A model generated the notes under the pieces. The model was not told the DNA's origin. It saw only the letters and a program-made list of their open reading frames with translations, and did no database searches. 50,020 nt of DNA from Puerhibacterium puerhi (GTDB lineage: Bacteria; Actinomycetota; Actinomycetes; Actinomycetales; Cellulomonadaceae), in contig NZ_WUWN01000023.1 in the NCBI RefSeq assembly GCF_009846865.1, positions 1 through 50,020 on the forward strand, in the 5' to 3' direction. Made by a program: the position numbers and the translations under genes. This document shows positions 1 to 10,817 of the stretch, one piece after another. Position 1 is the stretch's first letter. The number at the start of each line of letters is the position of its first letter.

Positions 1-190
1 GGACGCCACGCCCGCGCCGCGGCCGTCGGCGCCGCGGCGCCCGGTGCCCGCGCCGGCGACCGACGAGACGGGACGCCGCCTGACGATCGCCGAGCGGCGC
101 GCCGCGGAGCGCAGGGCGGGTGCCGGCGACGACGCCCGCACCGACGAGGACGCGCCGGCCGCCGGCGGCCAGGACGAGGAGAACCACTGA
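1..190 (+). CDS. secD: SecD protein translocase subunit, C-terminal end only (partial)
   Basis: Only the last 62 codons are inside the window; the frame runs from base 2 to the TGA at 188-190. The visible part is a hydrophilic Pro/Ala-rich tail with the stretch RRLTIAERRAAERRAG, ending in an acidic DEENH terminus. No membrane segment or motif of SecD proper is visible, so the call rests mainly on position: secF begins on the last base of this stop codon (TGATG). In this family SecD and SecF form an inner-membrane complex that uses the proton-motive force to complete Sec-dependent export. Charged C-terminal extensions of this kind occur on actinobacterial SecD proteins. Confidence 0.8.
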   Translation, partial: DATPAPRPSAPRRPVPAPATDETGRRLTIAERRAAERRAGAGDDARTDEDAPAAGGQDEENH

Positions 191-1287
191 TGGCCGGGCT
201 CAACTTCGCCGCGTGGGGCAACGACCTGTACACCGGTCGCCGCTCCTACCCGATCGTGCAGCGCCGCAAGCGCTGGTTCACGGTGATCGCCGCCCTCGCG
301 GTCGCCTCGATCCTGGTGCTGGCCGTCAAGGGCCTCTCGCTCGGGATCGACTTCCGCGGCGGGACCGAGGTCCACGTGACCGACGTGCAGTCCACCGACC
401 AGGGTCCCGCCGTCGAGGCGGTGCACGCGGTCGTGCCGGGCGAGGAGCCGCGCGTCGCGACCGTGGGCAGCAACGCGCTGCGCATCCAGACGGTGCAGCT
501 GTCCGAGGACCAGACGGCCCAGCTCGCCCAGGAGCTCGCCGACGCCTACGGCGTCGACCCGGCGCAGGACGTGTCCAGCTCGTTCGTCGGGCCCACGTGG
601 GGCTCCGGGGTCTCCATGCGCGCCCTGTGGGGCGTCGTGGTCTTCGTCGTGGCCGCCGCCGCCTTCATGGCCGTCTACTTCCGCGCCTGGCGGATGTCCG
701 TCGCCGCGATCGTGGCCATGCTGGCCGACCTGCTGATCTCCGCGGGCGTGTACGCGCTCGTGGGCTGGGAGGTCACGCCGTCGACGATCATCGGCTTCCT
801 GACCATCCTGGGCTTTTCGCTGTACGACAAGATGGTCGTCTTCGACAAGGTGCGCGAGAACACCGACGGCGTGCTCGAGCAGAGCCGCAACACGTACTCC
901 GAGCGGGCCAACCTCGCCGTGAACCAGACGCTGGTGCGCTCGATCAACACCTCGGTCGTCGCGCTGCTGCCGGTGGCGGGCATCCTGTTCGTCGGTGCGC
1001 TCCTGCTCGGGGCGGGCACGCTGCGGGACATCTCGCTGTCGCTGTTCGTCGGCATCGCCGTCGGTGCCGCCTCGTCGATCTTCCTCGCGACGCCGCTCGA
1101 CGTCGCGCTGCGCGAGCGGGAGCCGAAGATCGCCGCGCACACCGCCAAGGTGCTCGAGGCGCGGGCCGGGGCGGTGTCGGACGCCGACGCGGCCCAGCTC
1201 GCCGCGGCGGGCGCCGGCTCGGTCCAGCTCACGCCGGGCCAGCACCTCGGGCACGCGGCGCAGCCGCGGCGCAAGCGCTCGCACTGA
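190..1287 (+). CDS. secF: SecF, protein translocase subunit
   Basis: A 365-residue membrane protein. A first transmembrane segment at about residues 30-48 is followed by the SecD/SecF signature LGIDFRGGTE (51-60), a periplasmic P1-like domain (about 60-140) and five hydrophobic segments between about 145 and 310. These include the conserved GFSLYDKMVVFDKVREN region, which matches the SecF D-x(2,3)-VV.FD pattern. The start ATG overlaps the secD stop (TGATG), with a GAGGAG ribosome site inside the secD end, so the two are translationally coupled. SecDF helps pull exported proteins through SecYEG using the proton gradient. The C-terminus is Ala/Arg-rich and cytoplasmic. Confidence 0.96.
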   Translation: MAGLNFAAWGNDLYTGRRSYPIVQRRKRWFTVIAALAVASILVLAVKGLSLGIDFRGGTEVHVTDVQSTDQGPAVEAVHAVVPGEEPRVATVGSNALRIQTVQLSEDQTAQLAQELADAYGVDPAQDVSSSFVGPTWGSGVSMRALWGVVVFVVAAAAFMAVYFRAWRMSVAAIVAMLADLLISAGVYALVGWEVTPSTIIGFLTILGFSLYDKMVVFDKVRENTDGVLEQSRNTYSERANLAVNQTLVRSINTSVVALLPVAGILFVGALLLGAGTLRDISLSLFVGIAVGAASSIFLATPLDVALREREPKIAAHTAKVLEARAGAVSDADAAQLAAAGAGSVQLTPGQHLGHAAQPRRKRSH

Positions 1288-1365
1288 GCCGCGCGCACGT
1301 CCGCGCCGGCACACCAGCCCCGCGCCGCCCGGCGCGCCGAGAGATCTGAGAGACAGCACCACCGC

Positions 1366-1953
1366 ATGACCGACGACATCGCGCTCGTCGCCCTGACCGG
1401 CCTCGGGGCCGAGCGGGCGGCGGAGATCCGCGCCCTCATCCGCGACGTGCCGGGCTACCCGCACGAGCCCGTCGTGTTCCGCGACATCACGCCGCTGCTG
1501 GCCGACGGGCCGGCGCTGGCCGACGTCATCGAGGCGTTCGCGCGCCTCGTGGAGGCCGACGGCGGCGTGGACGTCGTGGCCGGCATGGAGGCCCGTGGCT
1601 TCCTGCTCGGGGCCCCGCTGGCCCTGCGCCTGGGCGTGGGCTTCCTCCCGCTGCGCAAGGCCGGCAAGCTGCCGCCGCCGGTGGAGCGGGCCGACTACGA
1701 CCTCGAGTACGGCTCGGCGGCGATCGAGCTGCGCAGCGGCACGCTGCGCCCGGGCGCCCGCGTGCTGGTCCTCGACGACGTGCTCGCCACGGGCGGGACG
1801 GCCGCGGCGGCCGCCGAGCTCGTCGAGCGCTGCGGCGGCGAGGTCGTCGCCCTGGCGTTCCTGCTCGAGCTGGGCGGCCTGGGCGGCCGCGACCGCCTCG
1901 TCGGCCGGAAGGTCGAGACCCTGCTGCGCGTTGACGGGGACAGCGGGTCGTAG
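1366..1953 (+). CDS. apt: Adenine phosphoribosyltransferase
   Basis: A 195-residue type I phosphoribosyltransferase that converts adenine and PRPP to AMP and pyrophosphate (purine salvage, cytoplasm). The PRPP-binding signature [12 protein letters not shown] lies at 133-144. The flexible-loop motif [12 protein letters not shown] (106-117) and the N-terminal [11 protein letters not shown] are diagnostic of Apt rather than xanthine or hypoxanthine enzymes. Length is slightly above the usual 170-185 because of about 20 extra N-terminal residues. It sits between secF and rel, a conserved order in Actinobacteria. The start is the ATG at 1366; no strong ribosome site is visible, so an internal start is possible, but the following residues read as family sequence. 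Confidence 0.95.
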   Translation: MTDDIALVALTGLGAERAAEIRALIRDVPGYPHEPVVFRDITPLLADGPALADVIEAFARLVEADGGVDVVAGMEARGFLLGAPLALRLGVGFLPLRKAGKLPPPVERADYDLEYGSAAIELRSGTLRPGARVLVLDDVLATGGTAAAAAELVERCGGEVVALAFLLELGGLGGRDRLVGRKVETLLRVDGDSGS

Positions 1954-1956
1954 ACT
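1931..1956 (+). promoter_or_regulatory. Possible promoter for rel
   Basis: TTGACG (1931-1936) and TAGACT (1951-1956), 14 bases apart, lie at the 3' end of apt. The spacer is shorter than the ideal 17, so only the -10 element is persuasive. It would give a leader of about 45 bases ending in a strong GGAAGGAGG ribosome site (1993-2001) five bases before the rel ATG. Confidence 0.35.
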
Positions 1957-2006
1957 TGCGACCCACCACCCGTCAACCGGCCGACCGCTGGTGGAAGGAG
2001 GCACGC

Positions 2007-4349
<2,343 letters not shown>

Positions 4350-4398
4350 GCAGCGCGCCGGCGGGCCGACGTCGGGCCCAGGTGGCAGCATCGGCTCC

Positions 4399-5550
4399 GT
4401 GACGCTGCCGATCAGCCCGCCGATCCTGCCGATGCTGGCCAAGTCCGTGCCCGCGGTGCCCGACCAGCCGGACGACGCCGGCGCCGCGGCCGCCTGGGTG
4501 TACGAGCCCAAGTGGGACGGCTTCCGCGCGATCGTCTACCGCGACGGCGACGACGTGCGCATCGACTCGCGCAACGCCCGGCCGATGCAGCGCTACTTCC
4601 CGGACGTCGTCGAGGCGGTGCGGGCCCAGCTGCCGGACCGCTGCGTCGTCGACGGGGAGATCGTGGTGGCGCGGCCCGGGCCCGACGGCGCCGCCGCGCG
4701 CCTCGACTTCGACGCGCTGTCGCAGCGCATCCACCCGGCCGCCTCGCGGGTGCGCCTGCTCGCCGAGACCACCACCGCCAGCCTCGTCGTCTTCGACGTC
4801 CTGGCCGTCGGCGACGAGGACCTCACCGACCGCCCGCTGCGCAGGCGCCTGGCGGCGCTCGACGACCTGCGGCTGGACGGGCCGCGGGTCTTCGCCACGC
4901 CCCGCTCGACCGACCCCGCCGTGGCGCGCGAGTGGTTCGACGCGTTCGAGGGCGCCGGTCTCGACGGCGTCGTGGCCAAGCCTCTCGACGCGCCCTACCA
5001 GCCCGACAAGCGCGCGATGGTGAAGGTCAAGCACGCCCGCACCGCCGACGTCGTGCTCGCCGGCTACCGCCTGCACAAGACCTCGACCGACGCCGAGCCG
5101 CGCATCGGGTCGCTGCTGCTCGGCATCCACGACGACGACGGGCGGCTGCAGTTCGTCGGCGTGGCGGCGTCGTTCCCGACCGCCCGGCGCGCCGCGCTGC
5201 ACGCCGAGCTGCAGCCGCTCGTCGTCGAGCCCGGCACGCCGGAGGCGGCCGACCACCCGTGGTCCGACTGGCAGGACCCGGCGGTGGTCGACGGCACGGC
5301 GGGGGAGCGCCGCCCGGGCGCCCAGTCGCGCTGGAGCGCCGGCAAGGACCTGTCGTTCACGATGCTGCGGCCCGAGCGCGTGCTGGAGGTCGGCTACGAC
5401 CACATGGAGGGCACCCGGTTCCGGCACACCGCCCAGTTCAAGCGCTGGCGACCGGACCGCGAGCCGGCGTCGTGCACCTACGCCCAGCTCGAGGAGCCGG
5501 TCGGGTACGACCTGGCCGCGCTCCTGCCCGGGGCGCCCGGGACCGCCTGA
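4399..5550 (+). CDS. ATP-dependent DNA ligase, LigC/LigD-ligase type
   Basis: A 383-residue stand-alone ATP-dependent DNA ligase. Nucleotidyltransferase motif I (EPKWDGFRA, with the adenylated Lys at about 38), motif III (VVDGEIV), motif IV (GLDGVVAKPLDAPYQPDKR) and motif V (MVKVKHART) are present, followed by an OB-fold C-terminal half. The size matches mycobacterial LigC and the ligase module of LigD; there is no fused polymerase or nuclease domain. Such ligases act in non-homologous end joining or in backup excision repair. The GTG at 4399 is the likely start (49 bases after rel); the ATG at 4432 is an alternative. A LigD-type polymerase lies 680 bases downstream on the opposite strand, which supports a repair role. 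No Ku gene is in the window. Confidence 0.92.
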   Translation: MTLPISPPILPMLAKSVPAVPDQPDDAGAAAAWVYEPKWDGFRAIVYRDGDDVRIDSRNARPMQRYFPDVVEAVRAQLPDRCVVDGEIVVARPGPDGAAARLDFDALSQRIHPAASRVRLLAETTTASLVVFDVLAVGDEDLTDRPLRRRLAALDDLRLDGPRVFATPRSTDPAVAREWFDAFEGAGLDGVVAKPLDAPYQPDKRAMVKVKHARTADVVLAGYRLHKTSTDAEPRIGSLLLGIHDDDGRLQFVGVAASFPTARRAALHAELQPLVVEPGTPEAADHPWSDWQDPAVVDGTAGERRPGAQSRWSAGKDLSFTMLRPERVLEVGYDHMEGTRFRHTAQFKRWRPDREPASCTYAQLEEPVGYDLAALLPGAPGTA

Positions 5551-5621
5551 GGCCCGCTGCGGTCGCCGGGCCCGGCTGCCCCGCGGCGATGAGTTCGGCG
5601 GCGCCGCGCCGTCCCGACCCC

Positions 5622-6173
5622 ATGGGAACTCTCAGGTACGGCATGAGCTGCTCGGTCGACGGCTACGCGGCGGACGCGGACGGCGGCATCGGCTGGACCG
5701 CCCCCGGCGACGACGCGCACGCGTTCGTCAACGGCCTGACGAAGGACGTGCGGGTCTTCGTCATGGGGCGGCGGATGTTCGAGACGATGCGGGTGTGGGA
5801 CACGTGGCCCGCCGGCGAGAGCGCCGTCGAGGACGAGTTCGCCGAGATCTGGCGCGGGGCGGACAAGATCGTGTGCTCCGACTCGTTGACCGCCCTGGAC
5901 GCGCCCCGCACGACGCTCGAGCCACGGCTCACCACCGCGCGGCTGGCGCAGATCGTCGCCGCGACCGACGGCGTGGTCGAGGTGTCCGGCCCGACGACGG
6001 CCGCCGCGGCCCTGCGCGCCGGCATGGTCGACGACCTGCGCCTCTTCGTGGTGCCGCACCTCGTCGGCGGCGGGCTCCGCGTGCTGCCCGAGGCGGCCCG
6101 CACCGCGCTGCGGCTGACGGACCAGCGGGTGTTCGCCGACGGCACCGTGTACCTGCGCTACGCGCGCGCCTGA
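5622..6173 (+). CDS. Dihydrofolate reductase family protein (RibD C-terminal-like domain)
   Basis: A 183-residue reductase-fold protein. The N-terminus has a hydrophobic strand with MSCSVDGYAADADGGIGW, typical of the family's 'S.DG..A' signature. RVFVMGRRMFETM and EVSGPTTAAAALRAGMVDDL correspond to NADPH-binding and late-strand motifs, and the ending GTVYLRYAR is also typical. Members reduce pterin- or pyrimidine-type substrates with NADPH, but this subgroup has no assigned substrate, and it is not the essential FolA. ATG 5622 is chosen because homology-like sequence begins there; ATG 5589 is in frame and would add 11 residues. Neither has a convincing ribosome site. It lies between the DNA ligase and the convergent polymerase; a functional link is not established. 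Confidence 0.85.
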   Translation: MGTLRYGMSCSVDGYAADADGGIGWTAPGDDAHAFVNGLTKDVRVFVMGRRMFETMRVWDTWPAGESAVEDEFAEIWRGADKIVCSDSLTALDAPRTTLEPRLTTARLAQIVAATDGVVEVSGPTTAAAALRAGMVDDLRLFVVPHLVGGGLRVLPEAARTALRLTDQRVFADGTVYLRYARA

Positions 6174-6193
6174 GGGGCGCCGCCGGACGCCCC
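6174..6193. terminator. Hairpin between convergent genes
   Basis: GGGGCG (6174-6179), an 8-base loop and CGCCCC (6188-6193) form a hairpin directly after the reductase stop codon. Further CCCCGCGGGG-type self-complementary sequence follows before the convergent polymerase gene end at 6230. There is no T-tract, as is common in GC-rich actinobacteria. Confidence 0.45.
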
Positions 6194-6229
6194 CCCGGGG
6201 CCGCCCCCGGAGCGCCCCGCGGGGTGCCG

Positions 6230-7327
6230 TCAGGCGTCCTCCTTGGGGCGGTCCCGGTCCCGGCTCGGCTGCACCCGCTTGGGCTCGCCCGGCATCTTGG
6301 GGTACTCCGGCGGGTAGGGCAGGTCGCCGAGCCCGTGCTCCTCCTCGTCGCGCCGCGCCAGCTCCAGCGCGGGCTCCAGGTCGCAGTCGAGCGCGGGGTC
6401 GCGGTCGGCCCGCAGGGGGGCGAAGAGGTCGCCGCGCTCCGCGAACCGCGCGGGGACGGTGAGCACGTCGAAGTCGTCGGGGTGCACCTGCGCGACCTCG
6501 TCCCACTCGAGCGGGGTGGACACGGTGGCGCGGGCGTTGGAGCGCACCGAGTAGGCCGAGGCGATGGTGCGGTCGCGGGCCATCTGGTTGTAGTCCACGA
6601 AGATCTTGGCGCCGCGCTCCTCCTTCCACCACCGCGTGGTGACCTGGTCGGGCAGGCGCCGCTCCAGCTCGCGTCCGATCGCGATCGTCGCGCGCCGCGC
6701 CTGCTGGAACGACCAGCGGGGCGCCAGCGGCACGAAGACGTGGACGCCGCGGCCGCCGGAGGTCTTGGGATAGCCGGTCAGGCCGAGCTCGCCGAGGAGC
6801 TCGCGCAGGTGCGGGGCCACCGCCGCGGCGTCGCGGTAGTCGGTGCCCGGCTGCGGGTCCAGGTCGATGCGCAGCTGGTCGACCTTCTCCGTGCTGTCCG
6901 GGCCCGCGCCGCGGCGCACGGGCCACGGGTGGAAGGTCAGCGTGCCGAGGTTCGCCGCCCACGCCACCACCGCCAGCTCCGTGGGGCAGACCTCGTCGGC
7001 GGTGCGGCCGCTCGGGAAGGCGATGGTGGCCGTCTCGACGTAGTCCGGGGCGCCCTGCGGCACACGCTTCTGGTAGAACGCGTCGCCGCGGCTGTCGGCG
7101 CGGGTGGCCATCACGGCGCCCTCGAACACGCCCTTCGGCCAGCGCTCCAGGGTGGTGGGGCGCTCGAGCAGCGCGCCCAGGATCCCGTCGCCCACGGCGA
7201 CGAAGTACTCGACGACCTGGAGCTTGGTGATGCCCCGGGCGGGGAAGACGACGCGGTCCGGGCTCGAGACGCGGACGGTGCGTCCGGCGACGTCCAGCTC
7301 GACGGCGGGGGCGGCGGTGCGTGCCAT
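6230..7327 (-). CDS. LigD-type DNA polymerase/primase (Prim-Pol)
   Basis: A 365-residue protein of the eukaryotic-type primase small-subunit (LigD polymerase domain) family. The metal-binding Asp pair sits in RIDLDPQ (D155, D157), the nucleotide-binding SGGRGVHV motif at 190-197, and the third catalytic Asp in FVDYNQMARDRT (D245). Length exceeds the bare domain (about 290) by a charged C-terminal tail rich in Arg, Pro and Glu. It stands alone with no ligase or phosphoesterase fused, like mycobacterial Prim-PolC/D proteins. Such enzymes fill gaps and add ribonucleotides during end joining or short-gap repair. It converges on the ligase/reductase pair. Start ATG 7327 is followed directly by family sequence. 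Confidence 0.92.
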   Translation of the reverse strand: MARTAAPAVELDVAGRTVRVSSPDRVVFPARGITKLQVVEYFVAVGDGILGALLERPTTLERWPKGVFEGAVMATRADSRGDAFYQKRVPQGAPDYVETATIAFPSGRTADEVCPTELAVVAWAANLGTLTFHPWPVRRGAGPDSTEKVDQLRIDLDPQPGTDYRDAAAVAPHLRELLGELGLTGYPKTSGGRGVHVFVPLAPRWSFQQARRATIAIGRELERRLPDQVTTRWWKEERGAKIFVDYNQMARDRTIASAYSVRSNARATVSTPLEWDEVAQVHPDDFDVLTVPARFAERGDLFAPLRADRDPALDCDLEPALELARRDEEEHGLGDLPYPPEYPKMPGEPKRVQPSRDRDRPKEDA

Positions 7328-7399
7328 GGCTCACACCGTACGGCGCCGGCGGCGGGGGCGCCCCCGCGACACGGCCGTGCCCGCGAGCCCGGCCCGGGG

Positions 7400-8035
7400 T
7401 CAGCCCGGGGCGTCGGCGGCGAGCGCGCGGCGGGCGGCGCCCAGCACCGCGCGGGCCCGCGGCCGGCCCACGACCCGCAGCCGCAGCTCGAGGGCGCGCC
7501 CCGCGGCGTCGAGGTCCACGCCGGCCCGCGCGAGCGCCAGGAGGAGGGCGACGGCCTCGCCGTCCGGCAGGTGCAGCGCCACGTCGACGGCGGCGCGGAC
7601 CGGCGTCTCCACCCGCACCCCGCCGAGGGGCAGGCAGTCACCGGCGATGCCCGGCGCGGACCAGGCGCGGACGCCGGACCACGCCGGCGGGCGGTGCGTG
7701 CCGGGGACGTAGGCGAGGTGCAGCACCTCGCCGTCCGCGACGCCGCAGTGCACCCAGGCAGCGGTCGGCCCGGCCACCACCGCGCGCGCCGGCACCGCGA
7801 GCGCACGGGCCCGCACCTCGGGCGTCACGGGCGTCCCGGACGGCGCGGCCGCGTCGCCACGGACCCGCACCAGGACGCCGTCGTGCACGAGCGCCTGCCA
7901 GGCCGCCGGGCCGCCGACGTCCCCGGGACGCACCAGGCCACCGCGTGCGGCGGGTGCGGGGGGCAACAGCCTCGACAGCGGCAGCTCGCCGCCCGACGGC
8001 GGCACGGGGCGGTGGACGACGACGGCGGGTCCCAT
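7400..8035 (-). CDS. AbiEi-like hypothetical protein
   Basis: A 211-residue Ala/Arg-rich protein with no catalytic motif. The N-terminal part (about 20-55, RLLPPAPAARGGLVRPGDV followed by WQALVHDGVLVRVRGD) resembles the winged-helix domain of AbiEi-type antitoxin-like proteins. The next part (ARAVVAGPTAAWVHCG, about 80-100, then VRVETPVRAAVDVALHLP) matches the general layout of the many uncharacterised actinobacterial AbiEi/DUF559-associated proteins. No AbiEii toxin partner is adjacent, so no toxin-antitoxin role is claimed. The gene is likely transcribed alone; the start ATG at 8035 is the only good candidate. The family call is tentative, from overall layout rather than a diagnostic residue. 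Confidence 0.55.
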   Translation of the reverse strand: MGPAVVVHRPVPPSGGELPLSRLLPPAPAARGGLVRPGDVGGPAAWQALVHDGVLVRVRGDAAAPSGTPVTPEVRARALAVPARAVVAGPTAAWVHCGVADGEVLHLAYVPGTHRPPAWSGVRAWSAPGIAGDCLPLGGVRVETPVRAAVDVALHLPDGEAVALLLALARAGVDLDAAGRALELRLRVVGRPRARAVLGAARRALAADAPG

Positions 8036-8124
8036 GGCCCGGACGCTAGCCGCGTCCGCGCCGTGGGATCCCGCCGTCGTGCGTGCCTGTGGACGACCCG
8101 CCGGCGGGCCGCCCTGGGGAGGCG

Positions 8125-9828
8125 TCAGCCGCGCGTGTCCTCCGCGGCTCGCACCACCTGCTCGAGCCACGCGCGGCGCGCGGCCAGGGCCGTCTCGAGC
8201 TCCTCGACCTTGCGCGGGTCGCCCTGCCGGCGCGCCGCCTCGAGGTCCGCCTCGAGCCCGGCGATGGCCGACTCGAGCTGCGCGGCGGCGCCCTCGGCGC
8301 GGGCGCGCGTCTCGGGGTTGGTGCGCTGCCACTTCGCCTGGTCGGCGTCGCGCACCGCCTGCTCGACGGCGCGCAGGCGGCCCTCGACCCGCTGCACGTC
8401 GGCGCGGGGCACCTTGCCCGCCTGCTCCCAGCGCTCCTGGATGTCGCGCAGGCGGCGCTTGGCGTCGTCGAGGTCGCGGACCGGCACGAGCGCCTCGGCC
8501 TCGGCGAGCAGCGCCTCCTTGACCTCGAGGTTGGCGCGGAACTCGGCGTCGAGCGCCGCGTTCTGCGCGTCGCGCGCGGCGAAGAACGTGTCCTGGGCGG
8601 CCCGGAAGCGGGCCCACAGGGCGTCGTCGTCCTTGCGCGCGGCGCGGCCGGCGGCCTTCCAGCGCGTCATGAGGTCGCGGTACGCGGCCGAGGTGGCGCC
8701 CCAGTCGGTGCTGCTCGACAGCGCCTCGGCCTCGGCGACCAGCTGCTCCTTGGCGGCCTTGGCCGAGGCGTTGCGCTGCTCGAGGTCGGCGAAGTAGTGG
8801 CGCCGCTCGCGGTCGAACGCCGTGCGGGCGTGGCTGAAGCGCTTCCAGAGCGCCTCCTCCGTGGGCCGGTCGATGCGCGGCCCGGAGCGCTGCGCCTCCT
8901 TCCAGCGGTCCAGCAGGTGGCGCAGCTCCTCGCCGGCCGGGCGCCACTGCATGCGCTGCGGGTCGGTCGCGGCGATCTTCTCCGCGGCCTCGACGATCTC
9001 CGTGCGCGCGGCGACGGCCTCGGCCTTGGCGGCGGCGCGGGCCTGCTCGAGGGCGGCGCGGCGCTCGGCGGCGCGCGCCGAGAGCTGCTCGACCCGGGCG
9101 CGCAGCGAGTCCAGGTCGCCGACCGCGGCGGGCTCGGCGGTCTCCTCGCGCAGCTTGGCGAGGGTGGAGTCGATCTCCTTGACGGACAGGTCGGCGCTGT
9201 CCAGGCGCGTCTCGAACAGCGCGACCTTGGCCACGAGGTCGAGGTAGCGGCGCACGTACAGGCTCATCGCCTCGGACGCCGAGACCCCGGGGAACTGGCC
9301 GACGGAGCGCTCGCCGGCCGCCTCGCGCACGTAGACCGTGCCCTCGTCGTCGACGCGGCCGAACTGCTCGGCCGCCTCGACGGCGGCGGCGTCCAGCGCC
9401 GGCGGCACCGGTGCGGCGGGAGCCGAGGCCACGGGCGCCGCGGGGGCGTCCGGGGTCGCCGGCCGGCGCAGGGCCGAGGGCTTGGGCAGGGCCGACGGCT
9501 TGGGCGCGGACGGCCTGGGCGCCGTCTTCGGCGTCGGGCGCTGCGCAGGCGCCTCCGCGGCCGGCTCCTGGGCCGACGCCTCCGCGTCCGTGGGCTCGTC
9601 GGCCGGCGCCTCGACGGCCGGCTCCTGGGCCGGCGCGGCGTCGGCGTCCGCCGACTCCGACGCGTCGGCGGCGGCCTGCGCCTCGCCCGGCGTGGCCTCG
9701 GGCTCGGCCGCCGCGGCGCCGGGGGCGTCGGCCGCGGGGGTGGTCTCGGGGGCAGGAGTCTCGGCCGTCTGCGGCTCGTCGGCCTGGACGTCCTGGGGGC
9801 CGTTCGAGCCTGCGGTGCTCTCGCTCAC
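8125..9828 (-). CDS. DUF349 domain protein
   Basis: A 567-residue protein. The first ~150 residues are a low-complexity Ala/Pro/Glu-rich region (repeated APA, AEAP, EPA units), probably disordered. From about 190 to 540 the protein is nearly all helix, with repeated DUF349 units recognisable by W-K-x-A-G/RW and LW.RF patterns (RWKEAQRSGPR, LWKRFSHARTAFDRER, RWKAAGRAARKDDDALWARF, RWEQAGKVPR). Coiled-coil content is high. The function of DUF349 is not known. It is translationally coupled to the cyclophilin gene upstream: its GTG start and the cyclophilin TGA share GTGA. This pair next to MBL-hisS is a conserved actinobacterial arrangement. Confidence 0.88.
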   Translation of the reverse strand: MSESTAGSNGPQDVQADEPQTAETPAPETTPAADAPGAAAAEPEATPGEAQAAADASESADADAAPAQEPAVEAPADEPTDAEASAQEPAAEAPAQRPTPKTAPRPSAPKPSALPKPSALRRPATPDAPAAPVASAPAAPVPPALDAAAVEAAEQFGRVDDEGTVYVREAAGERSVGQFPGVSASEAMSLYVRRYLDLVAKVALFETRLDSADLSVKEIDSTLAKLREETAEPAAVGDLDSLRARVEQLSARAAERRAALEQARAAAKAEAVAARTEIVEAAEKIAATDPQRMQWRPAGEELRHLLDRWKEAQRSGPRIDRPTEEALWKRFSHARTAFDRERRHYFADLEQRNASAKAAKEQLVAEAEALSSSTDWGATSAAYRDLMTRWKAAGRAARKDDDALWARFRAAQDTFFAARDAQNAALDAEFRANLEVKEALLAEAEALVPVRDLDDAKRRLRDIQERWEQAGKVPRADVQRVEGRLRAVEQAVRDADQAKWQRTNPETRARAEGAAAQLESAIAGLEADLEAARRQGDPRKVEELETALAARRAWLEQVVRAAEDTRG

Positions 9829-10634
9829 TGGGTCTCAACTCCTTCGATGGTGACGGGGGCGGCAGGCGGCCCGTCGGCCAGCCCGCCTGCCACGCCCGCG
9901 TCAGCGACTGCCTGGACGACGTCCAGGCCGGACGTGATGCGTCCGAACACGGTGTACCCGCCCGCAGCGTCGGACGGGATGGTGGAATCCTGGTACACCA
10001 GGAAGAACTGCGAGCCCATCGAGGACCCGTCGCCGCCCACGCGCGCCATGGCGAGGGTGCCCGCCGGGTACACGTCGTCGGCGGGGGCGTTCTCGATCGG
10101 GCCGAACGAGTAGCCGGGCCCACCGCTCCCGGTCCCCGTCGGGTCGCCGCACTGCAGCACGTAGATGCCGTCGGTGGTGAGGCGGTGGCAGGAGGTGTCG
10201 TCGAAGTAGCCCTGCCGGGCCAGCGAGACGAAGCTGGCCACGGCCTGCGGCGCCTTCGCGCCGTCGAGCTCGAGGGTCACCTGGGACTCCTCGTCGCCCG
10301 CGCAGAGGTCGACGGTGGCCGTCCAGGTGCGGTCCTCGGCCGCCGACGGGTCGGGCAGCGAGAAGCCCTCGCGCGCCTCGGTGGACCCGGTGGCGCAGGC
10401 GGCCGAGGTCGCCGCCGGGCTCGCCGCGGGGGACTGGGCGGCGGAGTCGTCCGCCGTCGCGCTGCGGTTGCCCGCGAGCCCGACGACGAGCAGCGTGCCG
10501 ACGAGCGCCAGGACTGCCACGCCCGCGACGACCGCCGCGACACGCTGGCGGCGTGCCCGGGCGCGCGCCCGGCGCTCCTCCCACTTGGCCTGCCGCTTGC
10601 GCGCGTAGTCGCGCTCGCGCTTGGTGGCCGCCAC
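9825..10634 (-). CDS. Membrane-anchored cyclophilin-type peptidyl-prolyl isomerase
   Basis: A 269-residue protein: a strongly basic cytoplasmic N-terminus (RKRQAKWEERRARARARRQR), one transmembrane helix (about 33-53), an Ala/Ser-rich linker, then a cyclophilin domain (about 95-265) with GSGGPGYSF, GSQFFLVYQD and YTVFGRITSGLDVVQAV. It is predicted to catalyse proline cis-trans isomerisation outside the membrane. The start is a GTG at 10634 with GGAGGAG a few bases upstream; no ATG fits. The usual active-site Arg region (FHRVI) is altered here to CHRLTTDGIYVLQCGD, as in many actinobacterial membrane cyclophilins. The gene overlaps the DUF349 gene by four bases and probably heads the operon. Confidence 0.92.
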   Translation of the reverse strand: MAATKRERDYARKRQAKWEERRARARARRQRVAAVVAGVAVLALVGTLLVVGLAGNRSATADDSAAQSPAASPAATSAACATGSTEAREGFSLPDPSAAEDRTWTATVDLCAGDEESQVTLELDGAKAPQAVASFVSLARQGYFDDTSCHRLTTDGIYVLQCGDPTGTGSGGPGYSFGPIENAPADDVYPAGTLAMARVGGDGSSMGSQFFLVYQDSTIPSDAAGGYTVFGRITSGLDVVQAVADAGVAGGLADGPPAAPVTIEGVETQ

Positions 10635-10688
10635 GTCGCTCCTCCCCAGCCCTTCGTCCCGCGCGCCAGGTGTCGGCGCACGCTGCTG

Positions 10689-10723
10689 CCGCACGCGCGC
10701 GAACGCGTGCGGAGGACAGTCTA
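10689..10723 (-). promoter_or_regulatory. Putative promoter and leader hairpin of the cyclophilin-DUF349 operon
   Basis: On the minus strand a TAGACT -10 box (10723-10718) is followed almost at once by a perfect inverted repeat, CCGCACGCG / CGCGTGCGG (10689-10697 and 10704-10712, loop of 6). The hairpin would form at the extreme 5' end of the mRNA, or the palindrome may be an operator. No clear -35 box is seen. Confidence 0.45.
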
Positions 10724-10804
10724 GGCACCGCGGCCTGCGGCGTCCCGGCCCGTCCCGCCGGGCGTGCCGCGCGGCCCCGGGCGTGCCGGTGCCCGACGGC
10801 GCAG

Positions 10805-10810
10805 TAGCGT
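10805..10810 (+). promoter_or_regulatory. -10 box for a probably leaderless MBL hydrolase transcript
   Basis: TAGCGT ends seven bases before the ATG at 10818, so transcription would begin at or next to the start codon. No ribosome site is present in the gap, consistent with a leaderless mRNA. Confidence 0.45.
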
Positions 10811-10817
10811 GCCCGCC

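Noticed and set aside
7400-8035. Type IV toxin-antitoxin system
   Set aside because: Only an AbiEi-like protein is present; no AbiEii nucleotidyltransferase gene lies next to it.
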